Assembly: GCA_039817415.1 (NCBI GenBank)
Contig: JBCBVV010000071.1
Location: 1-26,077 of the forward strand
DNA from: JALEFZ01 sp039817415
GTDB taxonomy: Bacteria; Bacteroidota; Bacteroidia; J057
Reading direction: 5' to 3'
DNA length: 26,077 bases
Shown here in pieces: positions 6,922 to 15,723 of the stretch. The position numbers and the translations under genes were made by a program. Under the pieces are notes generated by a model. The model was not told the origin of the DNA and did no database searches. It saw only the letters and a program-made list of their open reading frames with translations. The stretch's first letter is position 1; each line of letters opens with the position of its first letter.

Positions 6922-9900
6922 ATGAGGAATTTTAATCCAGGATTTTTCGGGGGGTTGTTATGTATGCTGCTGCTAACTGTTCAGTCATTTGCACAGGTTC
7001 AACCATCTACCACCCTTCCCTCAGGACTTCCTTCATCTGCTGGAAGCCAATTGCCACAGTACCAGGACCGCCTAAAACAACTGCAAAACGCAGGAGTAAA
7101 TACCAACCTAATACCTGGTCAGGAATCAGGCTCCAGTACAAGTGCTGCGGGTACATCTGCCTCTGGTTTTCCTACGCCAGAAACTCCTCAGGATGTAAAT
7201 CTCGTGGGTCAAGAGGAAGTTTTGGATGAGGAGGACAAAGAATACCAGGACAAACCCAAAGAGATAACAGAAATCAATCTTGAAGATTCATTGGGAATAT
7301 ATGTCTATGGACACCAGTTATTCTCTAATACGGATGCCAATTTCAACTTGGTTCCAAGTCCTGTGGTTTCAGATAAATATATTATTGGACCAGGAGACAT
7401 CTTCGCCATTACCATTTTTGGACAGGATGAACAATATGAGAGTTTGACGGTAGCTAGCGATGGATCTATCATTAGGCCCTACATTGGGAAATTATACCTT
7501 GGGGGCCTGACCTTTGGGGAGGCGAGAAAAAAGATTGAATCTCGATACAGAAACATCATTCAGCGGGGGTCATCTGTCGAAGTTAGATTGACCTCAGATA
7601 GACGTTCCATCAATATCAACTTTGTAGGGGAAGTCAGAAATCCAGGCTCATATAGACTAGATGCTGCTGTGCCCGCCTTCAATGCCCTTTTCGCAGCTGG
7701 TGGTGTTACAGACATTGGTACTGTTCGAAACATCGCCATCAAAAGAGAAGGAAAGATTGTGCAAATACTCGATTTGTACGAATACTTGTTATTTGGTTTA
7801 AATGAACCCATTTACCTCAAGGACAATGACTTCATTTTTGTTCCCACACAAGGTAGGATCGCAGAAGTAGAAGGTCCCGTAAAACGTCCCATGAAATATG
7901 AGCTGCGAGAAGGGGAAAATCTCAAAGCATTGATCAACTTTTCTGGAGGGTTTAACTTCGATGCCAAAACCAAGGAAGCTCAAATAGGCCGATTAGAAAA
8001 TGAACGTGAGGTTCTTATCGATTTTAACCTCGAGTCTATCCTAACCAGTCCCACAAAAGATTTCACCGTTTTTGATGGGGATAAACTGATTCTACGTGAA
8101 GTCAATAAGGGTGCATTTAACATCACCCAGATTTTTGGAGATGTAGAGTATCCTGGCACCTATCAATTAAATCTTGGAGAAAAGCTATCAGATATCATCG
8201 TAAAAGCAGGTGGATTGAGCATAGAGGCTTATCGAGAAAGAGCTTATATCGTCAGAATTGTCCCCAAATCTAATGAGCTGTTGTATATCCCTATTGATCT
8301 TGGGAAGATCTTTCCAAGAGATGTAGATACCCTAAACTATACTGACATCAACAACATTGAAGTCCAGTATTTCGATGCCATTATCATTTTTTCACAGACA
8401 GACTTCTTGGATGAAAGAGTGATCGAGGTAGACGGACAGGTTCGGAAACCTGGTACCTTCAAGTCTACTCCTACCATGACCTTAAAAGACCTACTTTATC
8501 TGGTAGGAGGCCCCAAACAAGACGCTGATTTTAACAACATTGAATTAACCACCATTACGAAGGCAGAAGACCTCGACCTAAGAGAGGTAGAAAATACAGA
8601 AGAGGGTGGGGACGATGGTGGAGATACTGGTTCTGAAAGTAATCCCAATCCAAGTGCGCCTCAAGAGAAGGAAGTACGAACCAACAACCTTGATGATACG
8701 GGTCTACTTCCAGCAGAGGAAATGATGAATGAAGAGGGGAATGTTGAGTTAATCAGACGTATCCCGATCGCCAAGGACTGGGAAAACGACCCTCTTATTG
8801 ACACCCTAAAAATTTACCAATTCGACCGAGTAAAGGTCTACTCTAAATACGACTTCATTTTCTTCAAGTATATAGACATTGAAGGATCTGTAGTGAATCC
8901 TGGCAGGTACCAGATCAAGAGAGGAATGTCTCTCAAGGATATCTTTTATATGGCGGGTGGCTTAACAGAAGACGCGGTCAAAAATAAGATTGAACTACAT
9001 AAAGACATAGATATTGAAGAAAGGGGGAATTTCAACACCCTTACTCAACAACGAGAAATCGAAAGGATCACGCTGGATTCGACTTGGCAGGAAAGTATCA
9101 TGGCTGATAGCATCCTGGTAGGGAAATACCATAAGGTGGTTGTCCGATCTGAACTCGACTTTTTTCAGCAAGGATATGTTCAGATTAAGGGCCTTGTAAA
9201 TCTTCCTGGAGAATATGAGGTACTTCCTAGAATGTCTCTCAAGGATCTATTTTATATGGCAAATGGCCTTAAAATGGAGGCCGACTTCGAAAATATTGAA
9301 TTGAGTAGAGTATTTGAATCGGTCAGTGAAACAGGAGAAATAATCCCTGTTCATGTCACCATTAACACTATATCTAGTACACAAAACTGGCAGCAAGATC
9401 CAACACTAGATAGCATCATGTTGAATGCTTTTGACCAAATTATCGTCAGAGAAAATCCAGATTTTAGGCTTCAAGAAAGTGTCTTTTTACAAGGGGAAGT
9501 TCGGGTAAAAGGAGAATACAATAAATCAAAGAAAGATGAGACCTTATCCTCCTTTATTTCACGTTCAGGAGGAATTACGGAACTGGCCTATACAGAAGGA
9601 GCCTATGTTCTCCGTCCAGAAATTGGAAGCATCGCTATCAAATTAGATAAGGCTTTGAAGAGACCTAACTCAAGGTATAATATCCCATTATTAGACGGAG
9701 ACACCTTGATCATTCCTCCTCGTGTAGACATCGTGTATTTGGAAGGAAATGTAATGCGTCCTGGCATTAAGGTTCTGTATGAGCCCAAAAAGAAAAAGTT
9801 GAAATACTATACCCGTTTAGCTGGGGGCTTCGCTAAGCGAACCAAGAAAAATCAAATAACGGTTACCTATGTAGATGGAAGAGTAAAAGGAACCCGGAAG

Positions 9901-10080
9901 TTTCTTATGTTCAGAAGCTATCCTAAAGTTGAGCAGGGTTCATTAATTGAGGTTGCCAAAAAACCAGATAGGGATGCAAATGGAATTCCTCGTATCAACT
10001 TACAAGAAATTACAGCGTCTATTACGTCATTCCTGACCTTCTATCTATTGATCGACAGGACGCTAGGATCCGTAAATTAA
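6922..10080 (+). CDS. Wza-like polysaccharide export protein with about eight SLBB repeats
   Basis: Probably the outer-membrane or periplasmic export component for a capsule or exopolysaccharide. The 1052-residue product begins with a signal peptide (cleavage after SFAQ, ~25), then a low-complexity Ser/Gly/Thr/Pro region. A polysaccharide-export domain follows from ~153 (YIIGPGDIFAITIFGQ). SLBB-like units start near 233, 314, 404, 503, 653, 755, 856 and 940, each with a pattern like GxVxxPGxY followed ~15-20 residues later by a GG-type turn. An acidic/Asn/Pro-rich linker lies near 565-600, and a hydrophobic segment (SITSFLTFYLLI) ends the protein. Classical Wza is about a third of this length with only a few SLBB units. 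A GTG at 6904 is in frame, but the ATG at 6922 gives a clean signal peptide. It is followed 6 bases later by the Wzz-like gene. Confidence 0.9.
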   Translation: MRNFNPGFFGGLLCMLLLTVQSFAQVQPSTTLPSGLPSSAGSQLPQYQDRLKQLQNAGVNTNLIPGQESGSSTSAAGTSASGFPTPETPQDVNLVGQEEVLDEEDKEYQDKPKEITEINLEDSLGIYVYGHQLFSNTDANFNLVPSPVVSDKYIIGPGDIFAITIFGQDEQYESLTVASDGSIIRPYIGKLYLGGLTFGEARKKIESRYRNIIQRGSSVEVRLTSDRRSININFVGEVRNPGSYRLDAAVPAFNALFAAGGVTDIGTVRNIAIKREGKIVQILDLYEYLLFGLNEPIYLKDNDFIFVPTQGRIAEVEGPVKRPMKYELREGENLKALINFSGGFNFDAKTKEAQIGRLENEREVLIDFNLESILTSPTKDFTVFDGDKLILREVNKGAFNITQIFGDVEYPGTYQLNLGEKLSDIIVKAGGLSIEAYRERAYIVRIVPKSNELLYIPIDLGKIFPRDVDTLNYTDINNIEVQYFDAIIIFSQTDFLDERVIEVDGQVRKPGTFKSTPTMTLKDLLYLVGGPKQDADFNNIELTTITKAEDLDLREVENTEEGGDDGGDTGSESNPNPSAPQEKEVRTNNLDDTGLLPAEEMMNEEGNVELIRRIPIAKDWENDPLIDTLKIYQFDRVKVYSKYDFIFFKYIDIEGSVVNPGRYQIKRGMSLKDIFYMAGGLTEDAVKNKIELHKDIDIEERGNFNTLTQQREIERITLDSTWQESIMADSILVGKYHKVVVRSELDFFQQGYVQIKGLVNLPGEYEVLPRMSLKDLFYMANGLKMEADFENIELSRVFESVSETGEIIPVHVTINTISSTQNWQQDPTLDSIMLNAFDQIIVRENPDFRLQESVFLQGEVRVKGEYNKSKKDETLSSFISRSGGITELAYTEGAYVLRPEIGSIAIKLDKALKRPNSRYNIPLLDGDTLIIPPRVDIVYLEGNVMRPGIKVLYEPKKKKLKYYTRLAGGFAKRTKKNQITVTYVDGRVKGTRKFLMFRSYPKVEQGSLIEVAKKPDRDANGIPRINLQEITASITSFLTFYLLIDRTLGSVN
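8925..9270 (+). repeat. Intragenic direct repeat within the SLBB gene
   Basis: Bases 8925-8964 and 9231-9270 are near copies. They share AATGTCTCTCAAGGAT exactly and TTTTATATGGC a few bases later, encoding MSLKDIFYMAGGL and MSLKDLFYMANGL. Nucleotide-level similarity at synonymous positions suggests relatively recent duplication or gene conversion of a ~306-base SLBB unit. Confidence 0.65.
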
Positions 10081-10086
10081 TTCAGG

Positions 10087-11133
10087 GTGAATATCAAAGA
10101 TATCTTAAAACGTGTAGAGGATTACTTGACCCAAATTAGGTCCAGCTGGCTTTTGTTGGTTCTGATGACCAGTATATTTGGAGGTTTGTTTTTCCTGAAT
10201 AGCATCCTGAAACCCCCTTTCTATCTAGCTGAAACTATTTTTCATCCTGAATCAGGAAACAGAGATAATCAAGGCTTAAGCTCCATCAGCCTACTTTTTG
10301 AGGGAAGTACAGCAGGAAACTCAAACCAATTCATGTTTGGGGTTCTAAGAAGTCGATATCTTAGTGAACAGGTGGCTGCTGATACAGTCATGTACAAGGG
10401 AAAGCAAAGATTGTTGTCTGACCTAATACTTGAATTTAAACCTAAATACACCTCCATTCCCTCATTTCTGGCCAAAGCAGCACAAAGCGACAAACCTCAA
10501 AAGTCCTATATCCAAAAGGTCGTTAGTGCAGCAAATGATATTCGATTCTCCATCGAGCTAGAAAATACCCAGGAAGGCTTTATCAGGATGAATATTTTCT
10601 CCTATGACAGCAAACTCTCAGGTGTCATAAGCGACTCTTATATCAAGCAGTTGACCATTTATTATGGAGAAAGGAAAACAGAAAAAGCTCAAAGAAATGT
10701 CAAATTCTATTCCTACAGAGCTGACTCTATCAAAACGGAATTAGACAACATCAACAAAAGGATCGCCTATATCGCCGATAAAAACAGATATAAGATTTAT
10801 GCAAAGGATGACCTCCTTCCTGTTGACCTAGAGTCCCAACAAGCCATTCTAAGTAATATTTACTCCGCCTTGGTGATTAGCCGGGAACAGGCACTTGCTC
10901 AATTGCAAGAGGACATACCCGTTATACAAGTTCTTGATCCACCTAAGCCCCCCTTCAAAAAGATTAAATCCAATTGGTTCCTTTACCTCTTCGCAGGTTC
11001 TTTTATAGGTTTTATTCTTGCGAGCTTCCTTTCTACCAGAAAGCTGATCGTAGAAGACCTGACAGCTTTCATTCGATCAGCCCTAAAACTGGACGAGGAA
11101 GAAGATGTCGATCAGGCAGTTGTTTCAGAATAA
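10087..11133 (+). CDS. Wzz-like chain-length / polysaccharide co-polymerase protein
   Basis: Inner-membrane partner of polysaccharide export, expected to influence chain length or couple synthesis to export. The 348-residue protein has a membrane segment near 19-37 (SWLLLVLMTSIFGGLFFL), a long periplasmic region with helical, partly coiled-coil stretches (about 195-285), and a second membrane segment near 296-314 (WFLYLFAGSFIGFILASFL) preceded by the PPKPP-type motif typical of Wzz proteins (DPPKPPFKKIKSNW). There is no C-terminal tyrosine-kinase domain. The start is a GTG at 10087, six bases after the SLBB stop, so the two genes are almost certainly one operon. The stop is two bases from the stop of the convergent reductase gene. 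Confidence 0.82.
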   Translation: MNIKDILKRVEDYLTQIRSSWLLLVLMTSIFGGLFFLNSILKPPFYLAETIFHPESGNRDNQGLSSISLLFEGSTAGNSNQFMFGVLRSRYLSEQVAADTVMYKGKQRLLSDLILEFKPKYTSIPSFLAKAAQSDKPQKSYIQKVVSAANDIRFSIELENTQEGFIRMNIFSYDSKLSGVISDSYIKQLTIYYGERKTEKAQRNVKFYSYRADSIKTELDNINKRIAYIADKNRYKIYAKDDLLPVDLESQQAILSNIYSALVISREQALAQLQEDIPVIQVLDPPKPPFKKIKSNWFLYLFAGSFIGFILASFLSTRKLIVEDLTAFIRSALKLDEEEDVDQAVVSE

Positions 11134-11135
11134 TG

Positions 11136-12059
11136 TCAAACACCCGAATCAAGGACAAGCATTTGTTGTTGGAGAAGGGCCAATCCTTCTTCCAATACTC
11201 TTGGTGAGAAACCAAGATCACGCTGAGCCTTGTCAATGATAAATCCTGTTTTGGGAGGTCTCTTCGCTTTTTGCCCTAATGAGGCAGAATCTGTTTCTGA
11301 AATTAACCGTTTATCGAGACCAAAATAATCCGCTACCCTTCTAGCGATATCTACAATCCACATTCCTTCTGGTCCAGAGATGTGGTAAATCCCTTCAGCC
11401 TTTCTCAAAGCTGCCTGAATAGAGGCATCAGCTAAGTCCTCTACAAGCGTTGGATTCCTATATTGGTCATTTACTACCCTGATAGGTTTAGCTTGCTCAA
11501 GGGACCCTTTGACCCACAGCACAATATTCGACCTTGACATCGCAGGGGTGATTCCATAAAGCAAAATCGTGCGCAGTATGGCAGATGAAACAGGAGATTC
11601 TACTAATACCTGTTCAGCTTTCCACTTAGAATGGCCATAATAATTCACAGGATCGGGTTGGGCATCTTCCTTGTACGGTCCTTCCTCTCCATTGAATACA
11701 AAGTCTGTCGAGATATGGACCAGATGCACATTAAAACGCTCACAAGCTTTGGCCAAGGTTCTAACCGTGCCAATGTTAATGGCATCGCACATTTCCTTCT
11801 TATCCTCACAAAGATCCACTTGGGTCATGGCAGCAGTATGGATAATGGAGTCTGGCTGAAACTCTTCAATCACCTGAAATACCTTTTCCTCATCCAGTAA
11901 ATCAAGCCCACGGTAGGTGAAGTCCAAAGAATTCGGATGGCGATTAACTCCTCGGCTGGTAGCCAATAAGTCCACTTCAGGATGACTGCTTATAATTTGA
12001 TTGGTGATCTTTTGGCCAAGGAGTCCATTGCTTCCAGTAAGGAGAATTTTCTTCGTCAT
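11136..12059 (-). CDS. RmlD-like dTDP-4-dehydrorhamnose reductase family protein
   Basis: An extended short-chain dehydrogenase of 307 residues, likely reducing a nucleotide-4-keto-sugar for envelope glycans, in the cytoplasm. It shows the NAD(P)-binding GSNGLLG (9-15), AAMTQVDLCE (76-85), HISTDFVFNGE (115-125, the catalytic STDxVF motif) and the active-site Y141-GHS-K145. This is the RmlD_sub_bind pattern, but rmlA, rmlB and rmlC are absent here, so rhamnose specificity is unproven. Its placement converging on the SLBB-Wzz pair suggests a shared polysaccharide role. It begins with ATG at 12059. Confidence 0.85.
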   Translation of the reverse strand: MTKKILLTGSNGLLGQKITNQIISSHPEVDLLATSRGVNRHPNSLDFTYRGLDLLDEEKVFQVIEEFQPDSIIHTAAMTQVDLCEDKKEMCDAINIGTVRTLAKACERFNVHLVHISTDFVFNGEEGPYKEDAQPDPVNYYGHSKWKAEQVLVESPVSSAILRTILLYGITPAMSRSNIVLWVKGSLEQAKPIRVVNDQYRNPTLVEDLADASIQAALRKAEGIYHISGPEGMWIVDIARRVADYFGLDKRLISETDSASLGQKAKRPPKTGFIIDKAQRDLGFSPRVLEEGLALLQQQMLVLDSGV

Positions 12060-12184
12060 CTTGTGAAATACTTCGTTTATCGCCTACAATTGTTTCTGGC
12101 TTAATGGACATAAATATAGAAATTTTACAGCAAACTGAATACTCAATCTTCTGTAAATTCCTACTTACATAACTATCTGATTGA

Positions 12185-13450
12185 TCAGTCTTTCGAAGGT
12201 CCAATCTGGTACAATTGCCCACCCTTCACACTACAATAAACCAATTCCGCTCTAGGCATTTTTTGGCGAATAGTCTCAAGTGCCTCACTGGCTTTATCAG
12301 CATTCTCGAAAAAGCGATAAGCAATCGCAAAACGGTCCTTTCCATCTCCTTGTCTGATTCTAAGAGAATGGGGAACATCATCGCCATTTGAAAGATAGCC
12401 TACGACTCTACTTCGGGCCATTTCCTCTGTTTCGATCCATTCAGTTACGATCACATAAATTTGAGTGGGCTTGTTGCTGATTTCGGATGGATTTTCAAGG
12501 ATTTTCTGCAACAGCTGACTGTATTTGGAAGAGGTCCTCAGTTGAGAGAATGTTGTTCTACTTTTACTCTCTGTAACGTGGGGATAGAATTCAGTTGAGA
12601 TACCGTCTACTAAAAAACTCTCTTCCTGACGATTGTTGGGGTTATACACCTTGTGGATGTCTGTAAGAGATAGAAGGGCATTTTCGTACCTTTCTTTCAC
12701 TTTCTTGTAATAGGTCTGGTCTTCTAGTTTGGCGAGTTTCTCTCCTGCTAGAACCATTTCAATATAGGGACGCATATCTAAGTATGGATATTCTCCATTT
12801 TGGGAGGCTGCTTCTGCTACTTCAAATTCGGTGAAGAGGGCAAGACCTTCCGAACCATACAATTGGATTAGATCGCTCATGAATGGATGTGCACCGAGTC
12901 CCACATAGGTACCTTCTGCAAAGATCATGGTCAGCCCAAGCTTGTTCAGCTCACTTTCCAACTGCTCGTAGTTTTTTTCAATAAAGCTATTGTCATCCAT
13001 ATCCTTTGCCTCCAATACATTATGGAGATAAGGAAGAATATTTTCGTCTCTTACGTTCAATTGGGCGCGGATATCTTCTTCTCCGGCAATCCCCTCCCCT
13101 GCAACGACTGCTTTGCCGTACTTCTCAATGATACGAAGCATGTTGTAGTCATTCTTCATTTCCTTATACAGCAAAGGCAATGAAGTCTCAGGATCAAATC
13201 CCATCAGTCTTTTATTGGCAACTGCCTTCTCGATCATCGCCTTCTTTTCTTCTGGCGCCATCTCTATCAGTTCCTCAGTAACTTCTTCCACACTATTCAC
13301 CTGATCAGAAAGAGTTTTACCTTCTACATCGGCTGAATTATTAACCTCAGTTTGATCGGTTGAAACTTCTTTTGGTGCATTGGGTGAAGATTCACATCCT
13401 ATGAAAAAAAGAATGAAGACTGGAATAATCCCGTGGAGCAATGTTTTCAT
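12185..13450 (-). CDS. Lipoprotein with a possible SPOR-like C-terminus
   Basis: A 421-residue protein of unknown function. The signal sequence ends in a lipobox (FFIGC, C19), so it should be lipid-anchored. A Ser/Thr/Glu/Asn-rich linker (~20-60) is followed by a helical, charged domain. The last ~55 residues (from RFAIAYRFFENADKASEALE to GGQLYQIG) resemble a SPOR domain: a short strand, a helix, a strand, then a closing hydrophobic-G pattern. That is inference from pattern only. If right, it would bind denuded septal peptidoglycan. It is divergent from the ECF sigma gene across a 267-base gap. Confidence 0.72.
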   Translation of the reverse strand: MKTLLHGIIPVFILFFIGCESSPNAPKEVSTDQTEVNNSADVEGKTLSDQVNSVEEVTEELIEMAPEEKKAMIEKAVANKRLMGFDPETSLPLLYKEMKNDYNMLRIIEKYGKAVVAGEGIAGEEDIRAQLNVRDENILPYLHNVLEAKDMDDNSFIEKNYEQLESELNKLGLTMIFAEGTYVGLGAHPFMSDLIQLYGSEGLALFTEFEVAEAASQNGEYPYLDMRPYIEMVLAGEKLAKLEDQTYYKKVKERYENALLSLTDIHKVYNPNNRQEESFLVDGISTEFYPHVTESKSRTTFSQLRTSSKYSQLLQKILENPSEISNKPTQIYVIVTEWIETEEMARSRVVGYLSNGDDVPHSLRIRQGDGKDRFAIAYRFFENADKASEALETIRQKMPRAELVYCSVKGGQLYQIGPSKD

Positions 13451-13717
13451 TTTCTCAGATTTAAATGCCTAGCTAATATAAGCAAGTGCTGGAATATCTT
13501 TTTGATAGAGAAGGCTTTTACAGAAATCTTCTTTTAGAGTTTTTCTAAAAAATGAACCTTATACCAAATTAAAAGGCTGGGAAACAACAATTTATTGTAC
13601 GCACCTGAAAGAGAAATGATAGTTAATTTCGAATATTCGTAGGGAAGAAATACAAATTCTTCGGGAAAAACCTATTTTTATCGTTACGGATTACAATGCT
13701 AGAGGTACAAATAGAAA

Positions 13718-14311
13718 ATGGCGAAACGACAGAGTGATCAGGACCTGATCCACGGAATTAAGTCTGGAGGCAAATTATGTGAGGAAGCTATGCGAGTCAT
13801 CTACGCTCAATATGTAGATGAGGCAGTATCCTACCTCACCAGAAGAAGCTTTCAGGAAGAGGAAGCCCGGGATGTGGTTCAAGATGCTGTGATCAATCTC
13901 CTGATGAATATCCAACAAGGGAAATTCCAGGGTAACAGCTCTTTGAAGACATACTTGTTTGCCATCAGCAAAAATTTATGGCTGAGGAAATTGCGCAGAC
14001 AAGGAGTGGAAGAATCTTATCTGGACAAACAAGACAAGGACGCGGTTGATACAGAATCGCCCGAGGTCCTTGTGATGGGAGACCAGAAGAAAAGGGACCT
14101 TCAAGAAATCATGGGAAACCTCAAGGAAAAATGCCTTGAAGTCCTCAGTCTTTGGAGCCAGAAATACGCCATGAAGGAAATCGCCGAACAACTCGGCTAT
14201 ATGAATGAACAGGTGGTTCGAAATAAGAAGAACCATTGTATGAAAGAATTAAAAGAATTGGTTCGTCAAAACCCAGAGGTGAGAAGAACCATTCAGGAAT
14301 GGATAAACTAG
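13718..14311 (+). CDS. ECF-type RNA polymerase sigma factor
   Basis: A 197-residue sigma-70 family regulator. Region 2 spans about 24-95, with EEEARDVVQDAVINLLMNI at 47-65 and the promoter-melting stretch SLKTYLFAISKNLWLRKLRR at 75-94. Region 4 spans about 127-180, with the helix-turn-helix around AMKEIAEQLGYMNEQVVRNK. There is no region 1 or 3, as in ECF factors. The next gene starts four bases after the stop and encodes a membrane protein with an anti-sigma-like N-terminus, so the two should form a sigma/anti-sigma pair. A possible -7 box (TTAATTTCG) lies near 13624, but no convincing -33 partner was found. Confidence 0.9.
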   Translation: MAKRQSDQDLIHGIKSGGKLCEEAMRVIYAQYVDEAVSYLTRRSFQEEEARDVVQDAVINLLMNIQQGKFQGNSSLKTYLFAISKNLWLRKLRRQGVEESYLDKQDKDAVDTESPEVLVMGDQKKRDLQEIMGNLKEKCLEVLSLWSQKYAMKEIAEQLGYMNEQVVRNKKNHCMKELKELVRQNPEVRRTIQEWIN

Positions 14312-14315
14312 AAGC

Positions 14316-15059
14316 ATGATGAATGAGCATGTTTTTGAACAAATCGAGGCCTACCTAGCAGGCAGTATGACAGAAGCTCAGAAAAGCGCTTTTGAGCAAC
14401 AGATGAACTCAGATTCTAGCTTGGCGGAAGAGGTCAAGTTGCAACAGGAGACCCATACCTTGGTCAACCTGACAACCACTTTGTCCTACAAAGACAAGCT
14501 GAAAGCCTTCGATAAGGAATTGACAGCAGATCTTGTAGAAGAGGCTCCTAAGGTGATTCCATTTTGGAAGAATGCGCGGGTTTGGCTAGCTGCAGCAACC
14601 ATCTTGATTGCTGTATCAGCTCTCCTATTTTCCCAGTTGCGTTACGGGCCTAATGCCTACAGCCAAAGCTTCTCTGTCTACCAAGATGTTACGGGTTTGA
14701 GAAGCAACGATACCTTGACTACCTTCCGTACTGCCATGTCTGCCTACAATCGTGCGCAATATGACATCGCCATTCGCTATCTGAACCAGCATCTTGAATC
14801 TAAGAAGGAGGATAGCGAAGCATGGTTTTACCTAGGAAACTCTTATTTGGCACAAGAGGAATATAAGAAAGGGCTTCAAGCCTTGAAAAAGGTTGATCCT
14901 TCCTCAAAGTATCATGAGGCAGCAAGTTGGTACCAAGCACTTGCGTATGGCTTTAATAAGCAAGAGGAGGAAGCCATCAATATCCTTGAGAACATCAAAT
15001 CTGAGCCTACACATGGATACCAGCAAAAGGCCGACAAGCTGTTGAAGGAAATCCAGTAA
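14316..15059 (+). CDS. Membrane anti-sigma-like protein with periplasmic TPR region
   Basis: Likely holds the adjacent ECF sigma factor in check. The 247-residue protein has a cytoplasmic N-terminal segment (EQIEAYLAGSMTEAQKSAFEQQMNSD and on, ~8-45) like those of Bacteroidota anti-sigma factors, one membrane segment (about 89-108) and a C-terminal helical region of TPR-like repeats (about 135-245, for example SEAWFYLGNSYLAQEEYKKGLQAL). No His-Cys-Cys zinc motif is present. ATG at 14316 and 14319 are both possible starts; either follows the sigma stop by a few bases. An intrinsic terminator follows at 15086, ending the pair. Confidence 0.82.
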   Translation: MMNEHVFEQIEAYLAGSMTEAQKSAFEQQMNSDSSLAEEVKLQQETHTLVNLTTTLSYKDKLKAFDKELTADLVEEAPKVIPFWKNARVWLAAATILIAVSALLFSQLRYGPNAYSQSFSVYQDVTGLRSNDTLTTFRTAMSAYNRAQYDIAIRYLNQHLESKKEDSEAWFYLGNSYLAQEEYKKGLQALKKVDPSSKYHEAASWYQALAYGFNKQEEEAINILENIKSEPTHGYQQKADKLLKEIQ

Positions 15060-15085
15060 AGAAGATATACAACAAACACCTTTTG

Positions 15086-15118
15086 AGGCATCGGTTTTAG
15101 ACTGATGCCTTCTTTTTT
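15086..15118 (+). terminator. Intrinsic terminator of the sigma/anti-sigma operon
   Basis: AGGCATCGGT (15086-15095) pairs with ACTGATGCCT (15101-15110) with one G-U pair around the loop TTTAG, followed by TCTTTTTT. It separates the sigma operon from the TRAP genes. Confidence 0.9.
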
Positions 15119-15166
15119 GCTCCGTGTTCAGGCTTTTCCTAATATAGTATATCAATACTACTACAT

Positions 15167-15682
15167 ATGAACCGGATCATCGCATTTCTTGATCAAATCA
15201 ATGAGTTTGTAGGAAAGGCCATTAGCTGGCTCACCCTATTGCTCGTCCTATTGATATGTGCGGATGTCTTTATGCGCTATGTATTTGATTTCACCCTGAT
15301 CTGGATCATCGAACTGGAAATCTACTTCTTTGCCTTTATTTTTCTACTCGGTGCAGGCTACACGCTCAAACACAATCGCCACGTACGGGTAGATCTTTTC
15401 TACGATCGGTTCTCGCCTCGACAAAAAGCATGGGTGGACCTAATTGGTGCTGTTCTCTTTCTGATTCCATGGTGCCTCATCGTGATCTGGGTAGGCTTCC
15501 AATACGCCAATAGATCTTTTTTAATCGCTGAAAAAAGTGCGCAGGCAGGAGGTCTTTCAGCCTTGTTTATCCTAAAAAGTGCCATTCCCATCGCCTTTTG
15601 CCTCCTCCTTATTCAGGCCCTATCTTCCATTCTTACCTCTATTCAAACCCTCTCCCATCCTCCCGAAGTGGAAGAAAATTAA
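15167..15682 (+). CDS. TRAP transporter small membrane subunit (DctQ)
   Basis: Small integral membrane subunit of a tripartite ATP-independent periplasmic transporter. The 171-residue protein has four hydrophobic segments (about 17-36, 47-66, 90-110 and 130-152). Typical DctQ landmarks include DVFMRYVFDFTLIWIIELE and the HVRVDLFYDRFSPRQK loop. The large subunit and a binding protein follow in order Q-M-P on the same strand, so the whole transporter is one operon. The start at 15167 lies just after the terminator of the preceding operon. Confidence 0.92.
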   Translation: MNRIIAFLDQINEFVGKAISWLTLLLVLLICADVFMRYVFDFTLIWIIELEIYFFAFIFLLGAGYTLKHNRHVRVDLFYDRFSPRQKAWVDLIGAVLFLIPWCLIVIWVGFQYANRSFLIAEKSAQAGGLSALFILKSAIPIAFCLLLIQALSSILTSIQTLSHPPEVEEN

Positions 15683-15723
15683 CTCCTGCCTACCTAATTA
15701 CCTTATCCCAGAATTCAAGATTT

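Noticed and set aside
15598..15723. In-frame N-terminal extension of dctM over dctQ
   Set aside because: The extension is Pro/Ser-rich, overlaps real dctQ coding sequence and precedes a perfect family N-terminus at 15724.
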